Positions 1 through 6,265 of a stretch of 15,910 bases of DNA are shown one piece after another. This DNA is from an uncultured Corynebacterium sp. (GTDB lineage Bacteria; Actinomycetota; Actinomycetes; Mycobacteriales; Mycobacteriaceae). Positions within the stretch are counted from its first letter, which is position 1. Each line of letters begins with the position of its first letter. The notes below the pieces were generated by a model that searched no databases, was not told the origin of the DNA, and saw only the letters and a list, made by a program, of their open reading frames with translations. The translations under genes and the position numbers were made by a program. The stretch covers positions 1-15,910 of the forward strand of contig NZ_CAMIHD010000030.1 in NCBI RefSeq assembly GCF_946222835.1. The letters run 5' to 3'.

Positions 1-2
1 AC

Positions 3-410
3 GATACCTACTCCGCGCAGAAAACCACCCTGGCCGAGGCCGACGAGGCACTGGACACCGCCCAACAACGGGCTCAAGAGACCGGACAGGCACTAGAGAC
101 CGCCCACCAGTCCACCCAAGAGGCCTATGACTCCTACGCCCAAGTCAGGGAGGACAACCCGGCTACGCGGGTCACCCGTCCCGAGTCGGACGAGAGCAAG
201 AATCAACAGCGGCTCGATAAGGCAGAACGTCGGGATATGTCTGCCTTGCAACGCGGGCAGCGACCCACCGACCGGTTGCGCAACGAACGCGACGTCGCCA
301 ATTGGGCACAGGGCACCCGTCAGAAACAACGAAAGACTCAATCCACCCAGACGCAGTCTCCTGCCGTATTGGATCAGCAACGCACACAGAAGAACTCCCG
401 TAGCCTCTAA
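3..410 (+). CDS. C-terminal part of a probable mobilization relaxase (5' truncated)
   Basis: An open frame enters from the left edge and stops with TAA at 408-410, leaving about 135 residues with no start in the window. The visible part is highly charged and rich in Gln, Glu, Ala, Arg and Thr. The first 50 residues have heptad-like Ala/Leu spacing that suggests a coiled coil, and the end is a basic, Gln/Thr-rich low-complexity tail. Tails like this are typical of plasmid relaxases or mobilization proteins, where they follow the N-terminal nuclease domain. The two-gene order with a small membrane protein next door also fits a mobilization operon. No catalytic motif lies in the window, so the relaxase call is inference. 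A plasmid structural or coiled-coil protein is the alternative. Confidence 0.5.
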   Translation, partial: DTYSAQKTTLAEADEALDTAQQRAQETGQALETAHQSTQEAYDSYAQVREDNPATRVTRPESDESKNQQRLDKAERRDMSALQRGQRPTDRLRNERDVANWAQGTRQKQRKTQSTQTQSPAVLDQQRTQKNSRSL

Positions 411-455
411 CCCGTCAGCAACCGCATCTATATATACAGAGACGAGGACCGACTT

Positions 456-696
456 ATGACCGAGTTCTTTGCGGTTGACTGTCGAGTGGCACGAGCGGCG
501 CAACGTTCACTGGTCGATCGTGCTGATCTTGTGCATTCTGGCTTTCGTCGCCTGGATCGTTCTCTGGCACATGCTCGCCTCACCCACCCTGGACAACATC
601 TACACGCACCTGCCGTTGCATACGGTCTTCTGGAAGCTGTTCTGGTCCTTCATCGTGACGGGTTTGGTCATCTGGGACTGGTGCAAAGAAGGGTGA
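456..696 (+). pseudogene. Small two-TM membrane protein with an apparent +1 T frameshift near its start
   Basis: The best-placed start is ATG 456, seven bases after GAGGA (444-448), but its frame gives protein with shadow-like composition. The convincing protein is one frame over. From about 469 it reads a short Trp/Arg-rich start, a hydrophobic segment (roughly 15 residues in, rich in Ile/Val/Leu/Trp), a polar loop, then a second hydrophobic segment and WDWCKEG. Removing one T from the TTCTTT run at 465-470 would join ATG 456 to this frame as MTEFLRLTVEWHERRN. So this is either a real frameshift, a sequence error, or a gene starting at the TTG at 469. The stop at 694-696 may come from the insertion-sequence end, so the original C-terminus could be lost. 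Function unknown; its position just downstream of the relaxase-like gene suggests a mobilization-operon membrane protein. Confidence 0.5.
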
Positions 697-707
697 CAGC
701 GTGAGTG

Positions 708-1613
708 TCATGCTGCGAGAGCAGCTGGCTCTATGATTGCTTCGTACTCGACAGGTGTCAATCGACCCAACCGAGCTTGTCGGCGACGGCGGTGATATGT
801 CCGCTCGATCCACGTCACGATCGCGATTCTCAACTGCTCTCGGCTCGCCCACCGGCGACGGTCGAGAACGTTCTTTTGTACCAGGGCGAAGAAGCTCTCC
901 ATAGCCGCGTTATCACCAGCCGCGCCGACGCGGCCCATTGACCCGACGATGCCATGGCGCTCCAATGCGCGGGTGAATTTCTTCGACCGGAATTGGCTGC
1001 CGCGATCCGAGTGCGTCACGCATCCGGCCGCGTCACCACCGCGACGGGCCACAGCCATCTCCAGGGCATCAACAGCCAAACGCGCCTTCATTCGGGCCCC
1101 GATGGAGTAGCCGACGATCCGCGAGGAGTAGACATCCTTGATCGCGCACATGTACAGCTTGCCCTCATCGGTGCGATGCGCCGTTATATCGGTCAACCAC
1201 AGCTGATTCGGCCCATCGGCTCGGAACTCGTGACGGGTGTGCCCATCAGCATCGACAACCACACACAGGTCGTCGTGGACGGCCGGGCCCGGCTGCTTAC
1301 CGTTCTTGGCCCGGGCCTTGCCAAAGACCGAGAACCACGAGTTGGCCGAGCACAGCCGCCACGCAGTGCGTGCCGCCATCGGATACCCGGCGATCTCGGC
1401 CTCATCAGCCAGGTACCGGTACCCGAATTCCGGGTCATCGGCATGGGCATCGAACAAGGCGTTGGCCCGATACGCCTCATTCACCTCGGCTTCAGGGACA
1501 GGGGCGGCCAGCCATCGGTAGTAGGGCTGGCGTGAGAGCTTCAAGACCCGACACGACACCGCCACGGGGATCCCGTCGGCGGCGAGCTCTCTCACGAGCG
1601 GGTAGAGCCTTTT
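708..1613 (-). CDS. IS3-family transposase OrfB (DDE integrase catalytic domain), expressed by -1 frameshift
   Basis: OrfB is the catalytic half of the transposase. After an HTH_21-like segment (VSCRVLKLSRQPYYRWL) comes the integrase core with all three acidic residues: Asp in LWLTDIT, Asp in THSDRGSQF and Glu in AAMESFF. The C-terminal TYHRRRRQARLGRLTPVEYE motif is normal for the family. The frame is open upstream to 1775, but that part overlaps orfA and has no convincing start. I therefore place the beginning at the AAAAGG slippage point, where K-R-L-Y-P-L begins. It has full family length and no internal stop. Its product would cut and join DNA at the element ends as an OrfAB fusion. Confidence 0.9.
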   Translation of the reverse strand, partial: KRLYPLVRELAADGIPVAVSCRVLKLSRQPYYRWLAAPVPEAEVNEAYRANALFDAHADDPEFGYRYLADEAEIAGYPMAARTAWRLCSANSWFSVFGKARAKNGKQPGPAVHDDLCVVVDADGHTRHEFRADGPNQLWLTDITAHRTDEGKLYMCAIKDVYSSRIVGYSIGARMKARLAVDALEMAVARRGGDAAGCVTHSDRGSQFRSKKFTRALERHGIVGSMGRVGAAGDNAAMESFFALVQKNVLDRRRWASREQLRIAIVTWIERTYHRRRRQARLGRLTPVEYEAIIEPAALAA

Positions 1614-1900
1614 GACGGCAGATTCGCCTGTGACAGGTACGCGGCTGCCCGCCGCAGGACCTCGTTCTCCTGCTCCAGCAAGCGAGTCCGCCGTCGCAGC
1701 TCGCGCAGCTCTGCGGACTCGTCCGTGGTCTTTCCGGGCTTGTTGCCGGCATCGATGTCCGCTTGGCGTAGCCATTTCGCAATACTGCCTTCGTGGACGC
1801 CGAAGTCCTTGGCGATCTGGGCGATCGTGGTCTTCTCGTCGCGGTTCAAGGCGACGCGGACGACGTCATCGCGGAACTCTTTCGGGTAGGGCTGGGGCAT
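1592..1900 (-). CDS. IS3-family transposase OrfA (HTH, leucine zipper)
   Basis: This 102-residue protein begins MPQPYPKEFRDDVVRVAL, the classic start of IS3-family OrfA. A helix-turn-helix follows (about residues 25-48, TIAQIAKDFGVHEGSIAKWL) that binds the element's terminal repeats. Next is a heptad-patterned segment (about 63-88, LRELRRRTRLLEQENEVLRR) that allows oligomerisation. ATG is at 1898-1900. The end of orfA overlaps the orfB frame, and a run of four A followed by GG (minus strand, 1613-1608) is the likely -1 slippage site for making the OrfAB fusion transposase. The protein alone usually acts as a regulator or partner of OrfAB. Confidence 0.9.
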   Translation of the reverse strand: MPQPYPKEFRDDVVRVALNRDEKTTIAQIAKDFGVHEGSIAKWLRQADIDAGNKPGKTTDESAELRELRRRTRLLEQENEVLRRAAAYLSQANLPSKGSTRS

Positions 1901-1985
1901 AGGTCCATCCTTCCAGACTTGCCGTAAGACAAGCCAGACTAGATGTCACCTAACCCTGCATCAGTCCCTCTGGATCTCGGCCGCC

Positions 1986-2220
1986 ATGTGGCTCGAGACC
2001 TTTCGAGAGACTGACGACAGCTTCGAGTGGGGGTAGCTTTCCAGGTTTCTTCGCTCTGGTCCTCGGTGGGTTCTACCCGGCCTTCATCTTCCTGCGCTAT
2101 CTCTTCGTCGGTGTTGCCATATTTGGAACGTGGACGCTGACTGGTGTGCTCACACTGGCCCTTTGCGCTGCCGTTGTGGCTGTTTTCGTCATGATCGTGA
2201 ACTGGGCAAACCCACGCTAA
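1986..2220 (+). pseudogene. Frameshifted small membrane-protein gene beside the insertion sequence
   Basis: From ATG 1986 a 16-residue acidic peptide (MWLETFRETDDSFEWG) stops at TAG 2034. In the next frame, from about 2029 to TAA 2218-2220, there is a convincing two-segment membrane protein (segments FFALVLGGFYPAFIFLRYLF and TGVLTLALCAAVVAVFVMIV, ending NWANPR) that has no start codon of its own back to a stop at 1951. Deleting one G from the GGGGG run at 2029-2033 would join the two into a protein of about 77 residues. It is a frameshift mutant or a homopolymer sequence error. No strong ribosome binding site is seen before ATG 1986. Function unknown; it is on the same strand as the mobilization-like genes left of the insertion sequence. 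Confidence 0.5.
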
Positions 2221-2246
2221 CCCAGGGCATCGGAAATTATGCCTGG

Positions 2247-2669
2247 TTACTCTTCGTCGCTGAGGTACCACCGCGGGTCCGGTGAGGAGACCGCAGCTTC
2301 GTAGTCTGGGTCGCCCACCTCTGGTGTGGCCACCATCAGGTGAACCGTTTCCTTCGGCTCGGAATGCCCGAAAGCGCACCGGCGGAACGGACCAACGTCC
2401 GGATCGCACAAAGCCCTCATATGTGGATCCCAGTGCTGGATCCACCACCCGGAGACCTCCCCGTCCTCGATGGCGTGCCCGTACTGGATATACAGCGCCT
2501 TGAATCGGGCCACCGCTTCGGGGTGCTTCCACCATTCGGGGCAGAAGGTACTCCCCCGAGCTCCGGCAGCTCGTTCGCACATGGACAATGTGGCGGTGAT
2601 CCATCCTTCGAATGAGATCTCCGGGGCACCGTCTGCCTCCGGTGCTGGATCCTCTATCGGTTCACTCAT
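2247..2669 (-). CDS. DUF4913 family protein
   Basis: The 140-residue protein has the features I associate with actinobacterial DUF4913. These are an acidic N-terminus, then FCPEWWKHPEAVARFKALY (about 42-60), then GWWIQHWDPHMRALCDPD (about 73-90) followed by GPFRRCAFGH with a conserved Cys. The function of the family is unknown; members are common on actinobacterial plasmids and integrative elements, often near transfer or replication genes. ATG 2669 lies six bases after the stop of the HTH gene at 2676, with AGGAAG upstream inside that gene, so the two are probably one operon. The acidic C-terminus (WYLSDEE) looks complete. Confidence 0.85.
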   Translation of the reverse strand: MSEPIEDPAPEADGAPEISFEGWITATLSMCERAAGARGSTFCPEWWKHPEAVARFKALYIQYGHAIEDGEVSGWWIQHWDPHMRALCDPDVGPFRRCAFGHSEPKETVHLMVATPEVGDPDYEAAVSSPDPRWYLSDEE

Positions 2670-2675
2670 GAGTGA

Positions 2676-2957
2676 CTACTTCCTGTTCTGTGTCTTGTTC
2701 CAGGCCTTCAGCTTCGGGGCAGGCCAGGCAATCTCGAAGCTAGGAAATCGAGCGATCTCTTCCAGAGGATCAAGACCATAGGCTTGGGCGACACCGAAAA
2801 CAGCGGCAGGGGGCATCACACCGCGGGTGCGGGAAACCGAAAGGTGCCCGGACGAGACCCCGGACATCTTGCCGATCTGCCGCATCGAAAGCGCTGATTC
2901 ACCATTGAGCGCGCCGATCCACTGATCGAACACACTGGCAGAAATGCTCACGATCAT
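2676..2957 (-). CDS. Small helix-turn-helix (XRE-like) regulator
   Basis: This 93-residue protein has a helix-turn-helix at about residues 22-52 (ALSMRQIGKMSGVSSGHLSV, then SRTRG), the pattern of Cro/CI-type DNA-binding domains. After it come VMPPAAVFGVAQAYGLDPLEEIARF, as in plasmid- and phage-borne XRE regulators, and a basic tail. Two starts are possible: ATG 2957 and an internal GTG at 2951-2949 that would give VSISASVF; neither has a strong ribosome binding site. It is divergent from the gene at 3101. The shared intergenic region holds tandem repeats that may be its operator. A role in controlling the flanking plasmid genes is inference. Confidence 0.7.
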   Translation of the reverse strand: MIVSISASVFDQWIGALNGESALSMRQIGKMSGVSSGHLSVSRTRGVMPPAAVFGVAQAYGLDPLEEIARFPSFEIAWPAPKLKAWNKTQNRK

Positions 2958-3020
2958 CTCATCTCGACGAGGAAGTTGGTGGGCCGGAGGGCCCGCTGCA
3001 TATGGCGGAGTCTCAACCGT

Positions 3021-3100
3021 ATAACTGTAAAGCTGTAAACCTGTACGACACAGCTACCTTGCCTCTCGCAACTGTTGCACAACTCGTGTAGGTTAAATGC
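3021..3100. promoter_or_regulatory. Divergent control region with three tandem 8-bp repeats and an inverted repeat
   Basis: Between the two divergent DNA-binding-protein genes lie three CTGTA repeats at an exact 8-base pitch: CTGTAAAG (3025), CTGTAAAC (3033) and CTGTACGA (3041). Further right is the inverted repeat GCAAC-T-GTTGC (3068-3078), running into CACAAC. Short direct repeats at fixed pitch are typical operators of ribbon-helix-helix repressors, and the gene at 3101 may encode one. A possible -10 (TAGGTT, 3089-3094) lies very close to ATG 3101. Which protein binds which repeat cannot be told from sequence. Confidence 0.5.
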
Positions 3101-3307
3101 ATGAGCAAGCGACCAGTACGGCAGAAGCCAGGGGAGTTCAAGGGGTTCAACCTCAAGATGCACCCCGAGCTCCAGAAGGCCGCGAAGGATAAGGCGTTCG
3201 CTCTCGGAGTCACGAAGTCGGTATATCTCGCAGAGCTCGTCGCGCGAGATACGGGGCACTCAGGCCGCGAGCTGCCGATCACGAACCTAGACGAGACCAC
3301 AACTTAA
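3101..3307 (+). CDS. Small ribbon-helix-helix-like protein
   Basis: The 68-residue protein is basic at the N-terminus (MSKRPVRQKPGEFKGF). It then reads FNLKMHPELQKAAKDKAFALGVTKSVYLAELVARDTG, in which a short strand (FNLKM) is followed by two helices split by GVTKS. That is the layout of CopG/Arc-type ribbon-helix-helix domains. It probably binds DNA as a dimer and could regulate its own promoter, where 8-base direct repeats lie. There is only a weak AGG before ATG 3101. The opposite strand also has a long open frame here, but that lacks family features and I treat it as a shadow. Alternatives are an antitoxin or an accessory mobilization protein; no toxin partner is seen. Confidence 0.6.
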   Translation: MSKRPVRQKPGEFKGFNLKMHPELQKAAKDKAFALGVTKSVYLAELVARDTGHSGRELPITNLDETTT

Positions 3308-3312
3308 AAAGA

Positions 3313-3340
3313 CGGTGACCCTCTTCGCAGAGGGTCACCG
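3313..3340. terminator. Strong 12-bp perfect hairpin in the rep leader
   Basis: CGGTGACCCTCT (3313-3324) and AGAGGGTCACCG (3329-3340) form a perfect 12-bp stem with a 4-base loop (TCGC). On the plus strand there is only a short TTT downstream (CCTTTG), so it would be a modest terminator for the gene ending at 3307. On the minus strand it is followed by TCTTTTTAAG, a good T-tract, so it would stop transcripts running leftward out of the rep leader, including any antisense RNA. Both roles are possible. Confidence 0.7.
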
Positions 3341-3348
3341 AAGCCTTT

Positions 3349-3383
3349 GAATCCCGCTAAAGCCTGCCAGCGGATCGGGATTC
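3349..3383 (+). promoter_or_regulatory. Inverted repeat in rep leader, possible copy-control stem-loop
   Basis: GAATCCCG (3349-3356) is the exact complement of CGGGATTC (3376-3383), and inside them CGCT and AGCG (3369-3372) also pair with a small bulge. It lies about 60-95 bases before the rep start. Together with the perfect hairpin to its left, it gives the rep leader two stable stems, the kind of layout used for antisense-RNA or attenuation control of plasmid copy number. No antisense promoter was identified with confidence. Confidence 0.4.
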
Positions 3384-3412
3384 TGACGATCAGCAAGGAA
3401 CCGATCTATATG
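3383..3412 (+). promoter_or_regulatory. Possible rep promoter
   Basis: CTGACG (3383-3388) and TATATG (3407-3412) are separated by 18 bases and resemble a weak -35/-10 pair, about 30 bases before the GTG start of rep. If used, transcription would start near 3419, downstream of both leader hairpins. The match is modest. Confidence 0.3.
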
Positions 3413-3443
3413 ATGCAACCCCCTCCACCAAGGAGGAAGTTCT

Positions 3444-4685
3444 GTGTCTAGTGTAGCAACTTCCCCCGCAACCGCCACCATCAGTGACGTCTCTTTCGCC
3501 ACGCCAGACAGAAAAAACTCACCCCATACCGCTGCCATCTCACCAGAGACCCGGGAACGGGCACGCAGAGCACGGGCAGCCTACACACGCCGCGGACGCG
3601 GCGGCCGAGACTGGGAAAAATCAGCCTTCACCCGCGCCCAGATCATCTTCGGCGCAGGACACAAACCCGCCCGCAACATGGGCCGATGGTGGCGGGCATT
3701 CAGAGATCACCCCAAGCTCAAACGCCTGAACCGGCGAGGCCGGGCCTCCCTGCTGAGATTCGCGAAGGAACTCCAGGCCAAGGCCAACCAAAAAACAATG
3801 AGCATCGGTGGCAAGACCTGGGCGTGGTTCGCCGCTCAACTTGGTGTCGATGAGAGGACGATCGGTCGCTGGCTAGAGACAATCAGAGCAATGGGGATGC
3901 TCGTGACCATCGCCTCCGGCCGATCCGCCCGATGGACCCCCAAAGACGAGGAAGAACGGAACTGGACGGCGGTCTATGCTTTCTCCGTCCCCGATAGTGC
4001 CTACAGGATCTTCTCCCAAGCCCCGCCTGAAAGTTTTGCCACCCCCCATCCCTTTAGGGATGGTTCTGCTTCCTGGGTTAAGACCGGGACTCAAAAAATC
4101 AGCTACCACACCATGTGTGCTCGCGCCTATGCACGCTACGCACGCAAACACCGGGGAACTCTCGAGGCCAAACGACAGCAGCTGACCACAGGACACGGCA
4201 ACAAAGCTGAGGATACTCAACTCAAACACCTAGCCCGTTGCCTACAGCATCATTCCCCCGCTGACCTACGACGTATCGCCCTGAAACCGCTCTTGGCCGA
4301 GACGACTCGATTCTTCCGAGCCGGATGGCAGGTCGCCGACATCCTCCACGCTCTCGAGACCCGTTCTGATGGCAGTGATTGGGAGACCAGCGGGGCAGAC
4401 GGGATGCGCTCGGTCCAGGCCTGGCTGCGGTTGCGGCTGAAGGAATGGCTGAAAGACTCTCAGCCGATGACAGCGCCCTCGAGGATCAAGAGCCAGGCTG
4501 AGGCGGCCCGAAAGGCCGAGCAGGCCCGTCAACAGGCCCAGGCCGACGCTGAACGACGCCAGCGGGTCTCAGCTGCCAAGGACTCCCCCGCCCGCGTCGC
4601 CGTGCGAAGGAAAGCAGCCATCATCCGATGTGGCGGCGAACAAGCGGCCAGACATCAGCACCCCGGACTGTTTGAAACAGCATGA
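3444..4685 (+). CDS. Putative plasmid replication initiator (Rep), winged-helix
   Basis: The 413-residue protein starts at GTG 3444, seven bases after a strong AAGGAGG (3430-3436). It has a Ser/Thr-rich N-terminus, a basic helical segment (about 35-100, very rich in Arg/Lys), and a clear winged-helix at about 121-165: WAWFAAQLGVDERTIGRWLE, then MGMLVTIASGRSARWTP. A helical C-terminal half ends in an Ala/Gln/Arg coiled-coil stretch (about 345-380) and a short tail. This fits HTH-type replication proteins of actinobacterial plasmids, and its place directly before parA supports it. I see no primase or rolling-circle nuclease motif, so it would be an origin-binding initiator. A transcription regulator is less likely given its size and context. 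Confidence 0.65.
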   Translation: MSSVATSPATATISDVSFATPDRKNSPHTAAISPETRERARRARAAYTRRGRGGRDWEKSAFTRAQIIFGAGHKPARNMGRWWRAFRDHPKLKRLNRRGRASLLRFAKELQAKANQKTMSIGGKTWAWFAAQLGVDERTIGRWLETIRAMGMLVTIASGRSARWTPKDEEERNWTAVYAFSVPDSAYRIFSQAPPESFATPHPFRDGSASWVKTGTQKISYHTMCARAYARYARKHRGTLEAKRQQLTTGHGNKAEDTQLKHLARCLQHHSPADLRRIALKPLLAETTRFFRAGWQVADILHALETRSDGSDWETSGADGMRSVQAWLRLRLKEWLKDSQPMTAPSRIKSQAEAARKAEQARQQAQADAERRQRVSAAKDSPARVAVRRKAAIIRCGGEQAARHQHPGLFETA

Positions 4686-4721
4686 CGAGGCAACGGTGAG
4701 GGGCAAGGCCCCCAAACCACA

Positions 4722-4795
4722 TAGCACAATATAATATTATGCCGTTCTGTATTGCATCACGTCATACGGTTCTATACGGTATGGAGTAATACAAC
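4722..4795. promoter_or_regulatory. AT-rich region upstream of parA: promoter elements and repeated motif, possible origin or centromere
   Basis: The 110 bases between rep and parA include an AT-rich block with a perfect TATAAT (4730-4735) inside the palindrome ATAATATTAT (4731-4740). Two copies of a CGGTTCTATA-like motif follow (CCGTTCTGTA at 4742 and CGGTTCTATA at 4767), the second followed by CGGTATGG. The same motif recurs downstream of the parB-like gene. Likely roles are the parA promoter or operator, a partition site, or the rep-bound origin. No good -35 is seen for the TATAAT. Confidence 0.45.
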
Positions 4796-4810
4796 ATGGA
4801 AGGAGTGCCG

Positions 4811-5458
4811 ATGTCAGTCATCACCATTGCCAATGTCAAAGGCGGATGCATGAAATCCACCTCGGCCATCAACCTCGCGGTGGAACTGCATCACCGTGGT
4901 TACGGTGTGCTGCTCATTGATGCAGACAGTTCAGTGAAATCAGTCTCGCGTTGGGAGCAAGACCGTCAGGAGACGGACCAAGACACCATCCCAGTTCTGG
5001 AAAAGACCGGGAATCTCGCCAAACAGTTGAAAGCCCTCAGTCACGATTACGACGCCGTAATCGTCGATGTCCCTGGTTTCGACTCCACCGAGATGCGGAC
5101 CGCGCTGCTGGCCTCCGATGTGGTGCTGGTTCCGGTCTTCCCGTCCCAGTTTGACGTGGACACCACAACCACAGAGATGCGTCATGTCCTGGATCAGGCC
5201 GAAGAGTTCAACCCTGACCTGAAGGAGCTGGTCATCCTGACTAAGGTCGATACTCACCCCTTCGGCGATGAAGCTTCCAGCGCGCGAGAGATTCTGACAC
5301 GTCATTTTCCCCTGGCCACCACGGAGCTCCATGAAAGGAAGATCTACCGAACTACGGCAGCCGACGGCAGCTCAGTCATCGAAGCTGGCTCCTCGAAAGC
5401 TCGCACCGAATTCCGATCATTGACCGACGAACTGCTCCCGCACCTGACCATCAACTAA
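4811..5458 (+). CDS. parA: ParA-family partition ATPase with atypical Walker A
   Basis: ParA ATPases bind DNA and ATP and move plasmid copies apart with a centromere-binding partner. I start the protein at ATG 4811 (MSVITIANVKGG) because AAGGAG lies five bases upstream; ATG 4796 would add only MEGVP and overlap that site. The result is 215 residues, the small ParA (type Ib/MinD-like) size without an N-terminal HTH. Walker A is KGGCMKST at about 10-17: both Lys are present, but Met replaces the usual Gly before the second Lys. The IDAD motif (about 37-40) and Walker B VIVDVPG are intact. The downstream small gene is its probable partner. There is no N-terminal DNA-binding domain, so the partner or another factor probably controls the operon. 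Confidence 0.92.
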   Translation: MSVITIANVKGGCMKSTSAINLAVELHHRGYGVLLIDADSSVKSVSRWEQDRQETDQDTIPVLEKTGNLAKQLKALSHDYDAVIVDVPGFDSTEMRTALLASDVVLVPVFPSQFDVDTTTTEMRHVLDQAEEFNPDLKELVILTKVDTHPFGDEASSAREILTRHFPLATTELHERKIYRTTAADGSSVIEAGSSKARTEFRSLTDELLPHLTIN

Positions 5459-5481
5459 GACCACTCGCGAAAGGATCAACG

Positions 5482-5775
5482 ATGCGCGACCGAACAACGA
5501 AAGACCAACGCCTCGATGACTACATCGAAGGCGCCCAAGGTGGAGCCAAGCGCAGCAATCGACAGATGCCGACCGAGGCGACCGAACGCCTCGAGGGACG
5601 CTTCAAGACCGGGCGGAGATACAACATCCTTAACATCATGGGTAACGAATCTGTGAAAGAACTGCTCGATCACGCAGCCCAGCAGGAAAACTGCCGACCC
5701 CAAGACATCGTCCGCCGCTATCTGCTTGTCACCCTCGAAGATAAATACGGCGACGACGTTCCCTATACCGCATAA
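5482..5775 (+). CDS. Small ParB-like centromere-binding or partition partner protein
   Basis: The gene starts 23 bases after parA, with GAAAGGA before ATG 5482, so it is cotranscribed. The 97-residue product has a charged, probably disordered N-terminus (to about residue 45, rich in Arg, Gln and Thr). A compact C-terminal domain follows: RRYNILNIMGNESVKELLDH, then QENCRPQDIVRRYLLVTLEDKY. This could be a ribbon-helix-helix fold like those of the small ParB-type proteins paired with small ParA proteins. The partner role rests mainly on size, position and domain layout, not on a recognised family. Candidate target repeats flank the operon. Confidence 0.6.
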   Translation: MRDRTTKDQRLDDYIEGAQGGAKRSNRQMPTEATERLEGRFKTGRRYNILNIMGNESVKELLDHAAQQENCRPQDIVRRYLLVTLEDKYGDDVPYTA

Positions 5776-5783
5776 CACCGCAC

Positions 5784-5846
5784 CATACCATGTCATCCTA
5801 TTCCATGCGGTTCCATATCATATCGTTCTATATGGTGCATGGGATT
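5784..5846. repeat. Cluster of short repeats after the parB-like gene, candidate partition site
   Basis: This gene-free stretch before ssb contains CGGTTCCATA (5808-5817) and TCGTTCTATA (5823-5832), spaced 15 bases apart. They match the motif upstream of parA (CGGTTCTATA at 4767). Interspersed are CATACCATG, TTCCATG and TATGGTGCATGG, which are partly complementary to one another. Repeats of one motif flanking a parA-parB pair suggest centromere-like binding sites or operators. The stretch may also hold the promoter of the ssb operon. Confidence 0.45.
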
Positions 5847-5863
5847 GATGCAGAGGAGTACTG

Positions 5864-6262
5864 ATGAGCAACGAGATCCCCCTGACGATCGTCGGCAACA
5901 TCACCAAAGATCCAGAACTGAGATACCGGCCAGGTGGGGGAGAGGCAGTCTTGCGCTTCACTGTAGCTTCTACCCCGCACTACTACTCCAAGGCTGAACG
6001 AGACTACGTAGACGGAGAGACCACGTTCATGCCGTGCTGGGTCAACTCGCGAGGCGGGGAACCAGCCAATGCGTATCCGGAACGCCTGTCCCAAACCTTC
6101 CGCCGAGGGGATCATGTAATTGTCGTCGGTGATCTGGTCACCCAGGCCAAAGATCGAGACGGGGAAACCCGTCGATGGAACGAACTGCGGGTTCGCGACG
6201 TCGGAGCTTCTCCACGATTCGCCGACGTTACGATCGACAGGGACAGCGACGTGCAGGAGTAA
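5864..6262 (+). CDS. ssb: Single-stranded DNA-binding protein (plasmid-type, short)
   Basis: The 132-residue protein has the OB-fold signature of SSB. It starts IPLTIVGNITKDPELRY, followed by AVLRFTVAST, then the middle segment ending TFMPCWVNSRGG, and HVIVVGDLVTQAKDRDGE near the end of the fold. It coats single-stranded DNA during replication or conjugation. AGGAG lies seven bases before ATG 5864. Compared with chromosomal actinobacterial SSBs (about 160-180 residues) it lacks the Gly/Pro-rich linker and the acidic DDDIPF-type tip, ending instead in DRDSDVQE. It may therefore interact poorly with host repair proteins. Several Trp/Tyr positions of the standard fold are replaced, which is common in plasmid SSBs. 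Confidence 0.88.
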   Translation: MSNEIPLTIVGNITKDPELRYRPGGGEAVLRFTVASTPHYYSKAERDYVDGETTFMPCWVNSRGGEPANAYPERLSQTFRRGDHVIVVGDLVTQAKDRDGETRRWNELRVRDVGASPRFADVTIDRDSDVQE

Positions 6263-6265
6263 GTC

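Larger units (their letters stand above)
694..1948 (-). mobile_element. IS3-family insertion sequence, about 1.25 kb
   Basis: The element carries overlapping orfA and orfB on the minus strand, as expected for the IS3 family. The proposed tips are TGACA at 694-698 and its complement TGTCA at 1944-1948. Beyond these five bases the terminal repeats match only loosely, so the exact ends are uncertain. The three-base flanks (GGG left, CCT right) do not match, so no target duplication is visible. The orfB stop (708-710) lies just inside the left tip, as is common in this family. The DDE triad is complete, so the element may be active. Confidence 0.75.

Noticed and set aside
456..704. The 82-codon frame from ATG 456
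   Set aside because: It has the best-placed start, but its translation is shadow-like. The alternate frame encodes a clear membrane protein, so I treat the site as a frameshift.
708..941. Plus-strand open frames inside the insertion sequence
   Set aside because: They are antisense to a complete transposase with an intact DDE triad.
2954..3259. A 101-codon open frame on the minus strand opposite the small ribbon-helix-helix gene
   Set aside because: It overlaps the intergenic operator region and the plus-strand gene, and its sequence shows no family features. The plus-strand protein has a convincing fold pattern.
4730..4740. ATAATATTAT as a rolling-circle nick site
   Set aside because: It is only a short AT palindrome. 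Rep shows no rolling-circle nuclease motifs, and no conserved nick sequence is present.
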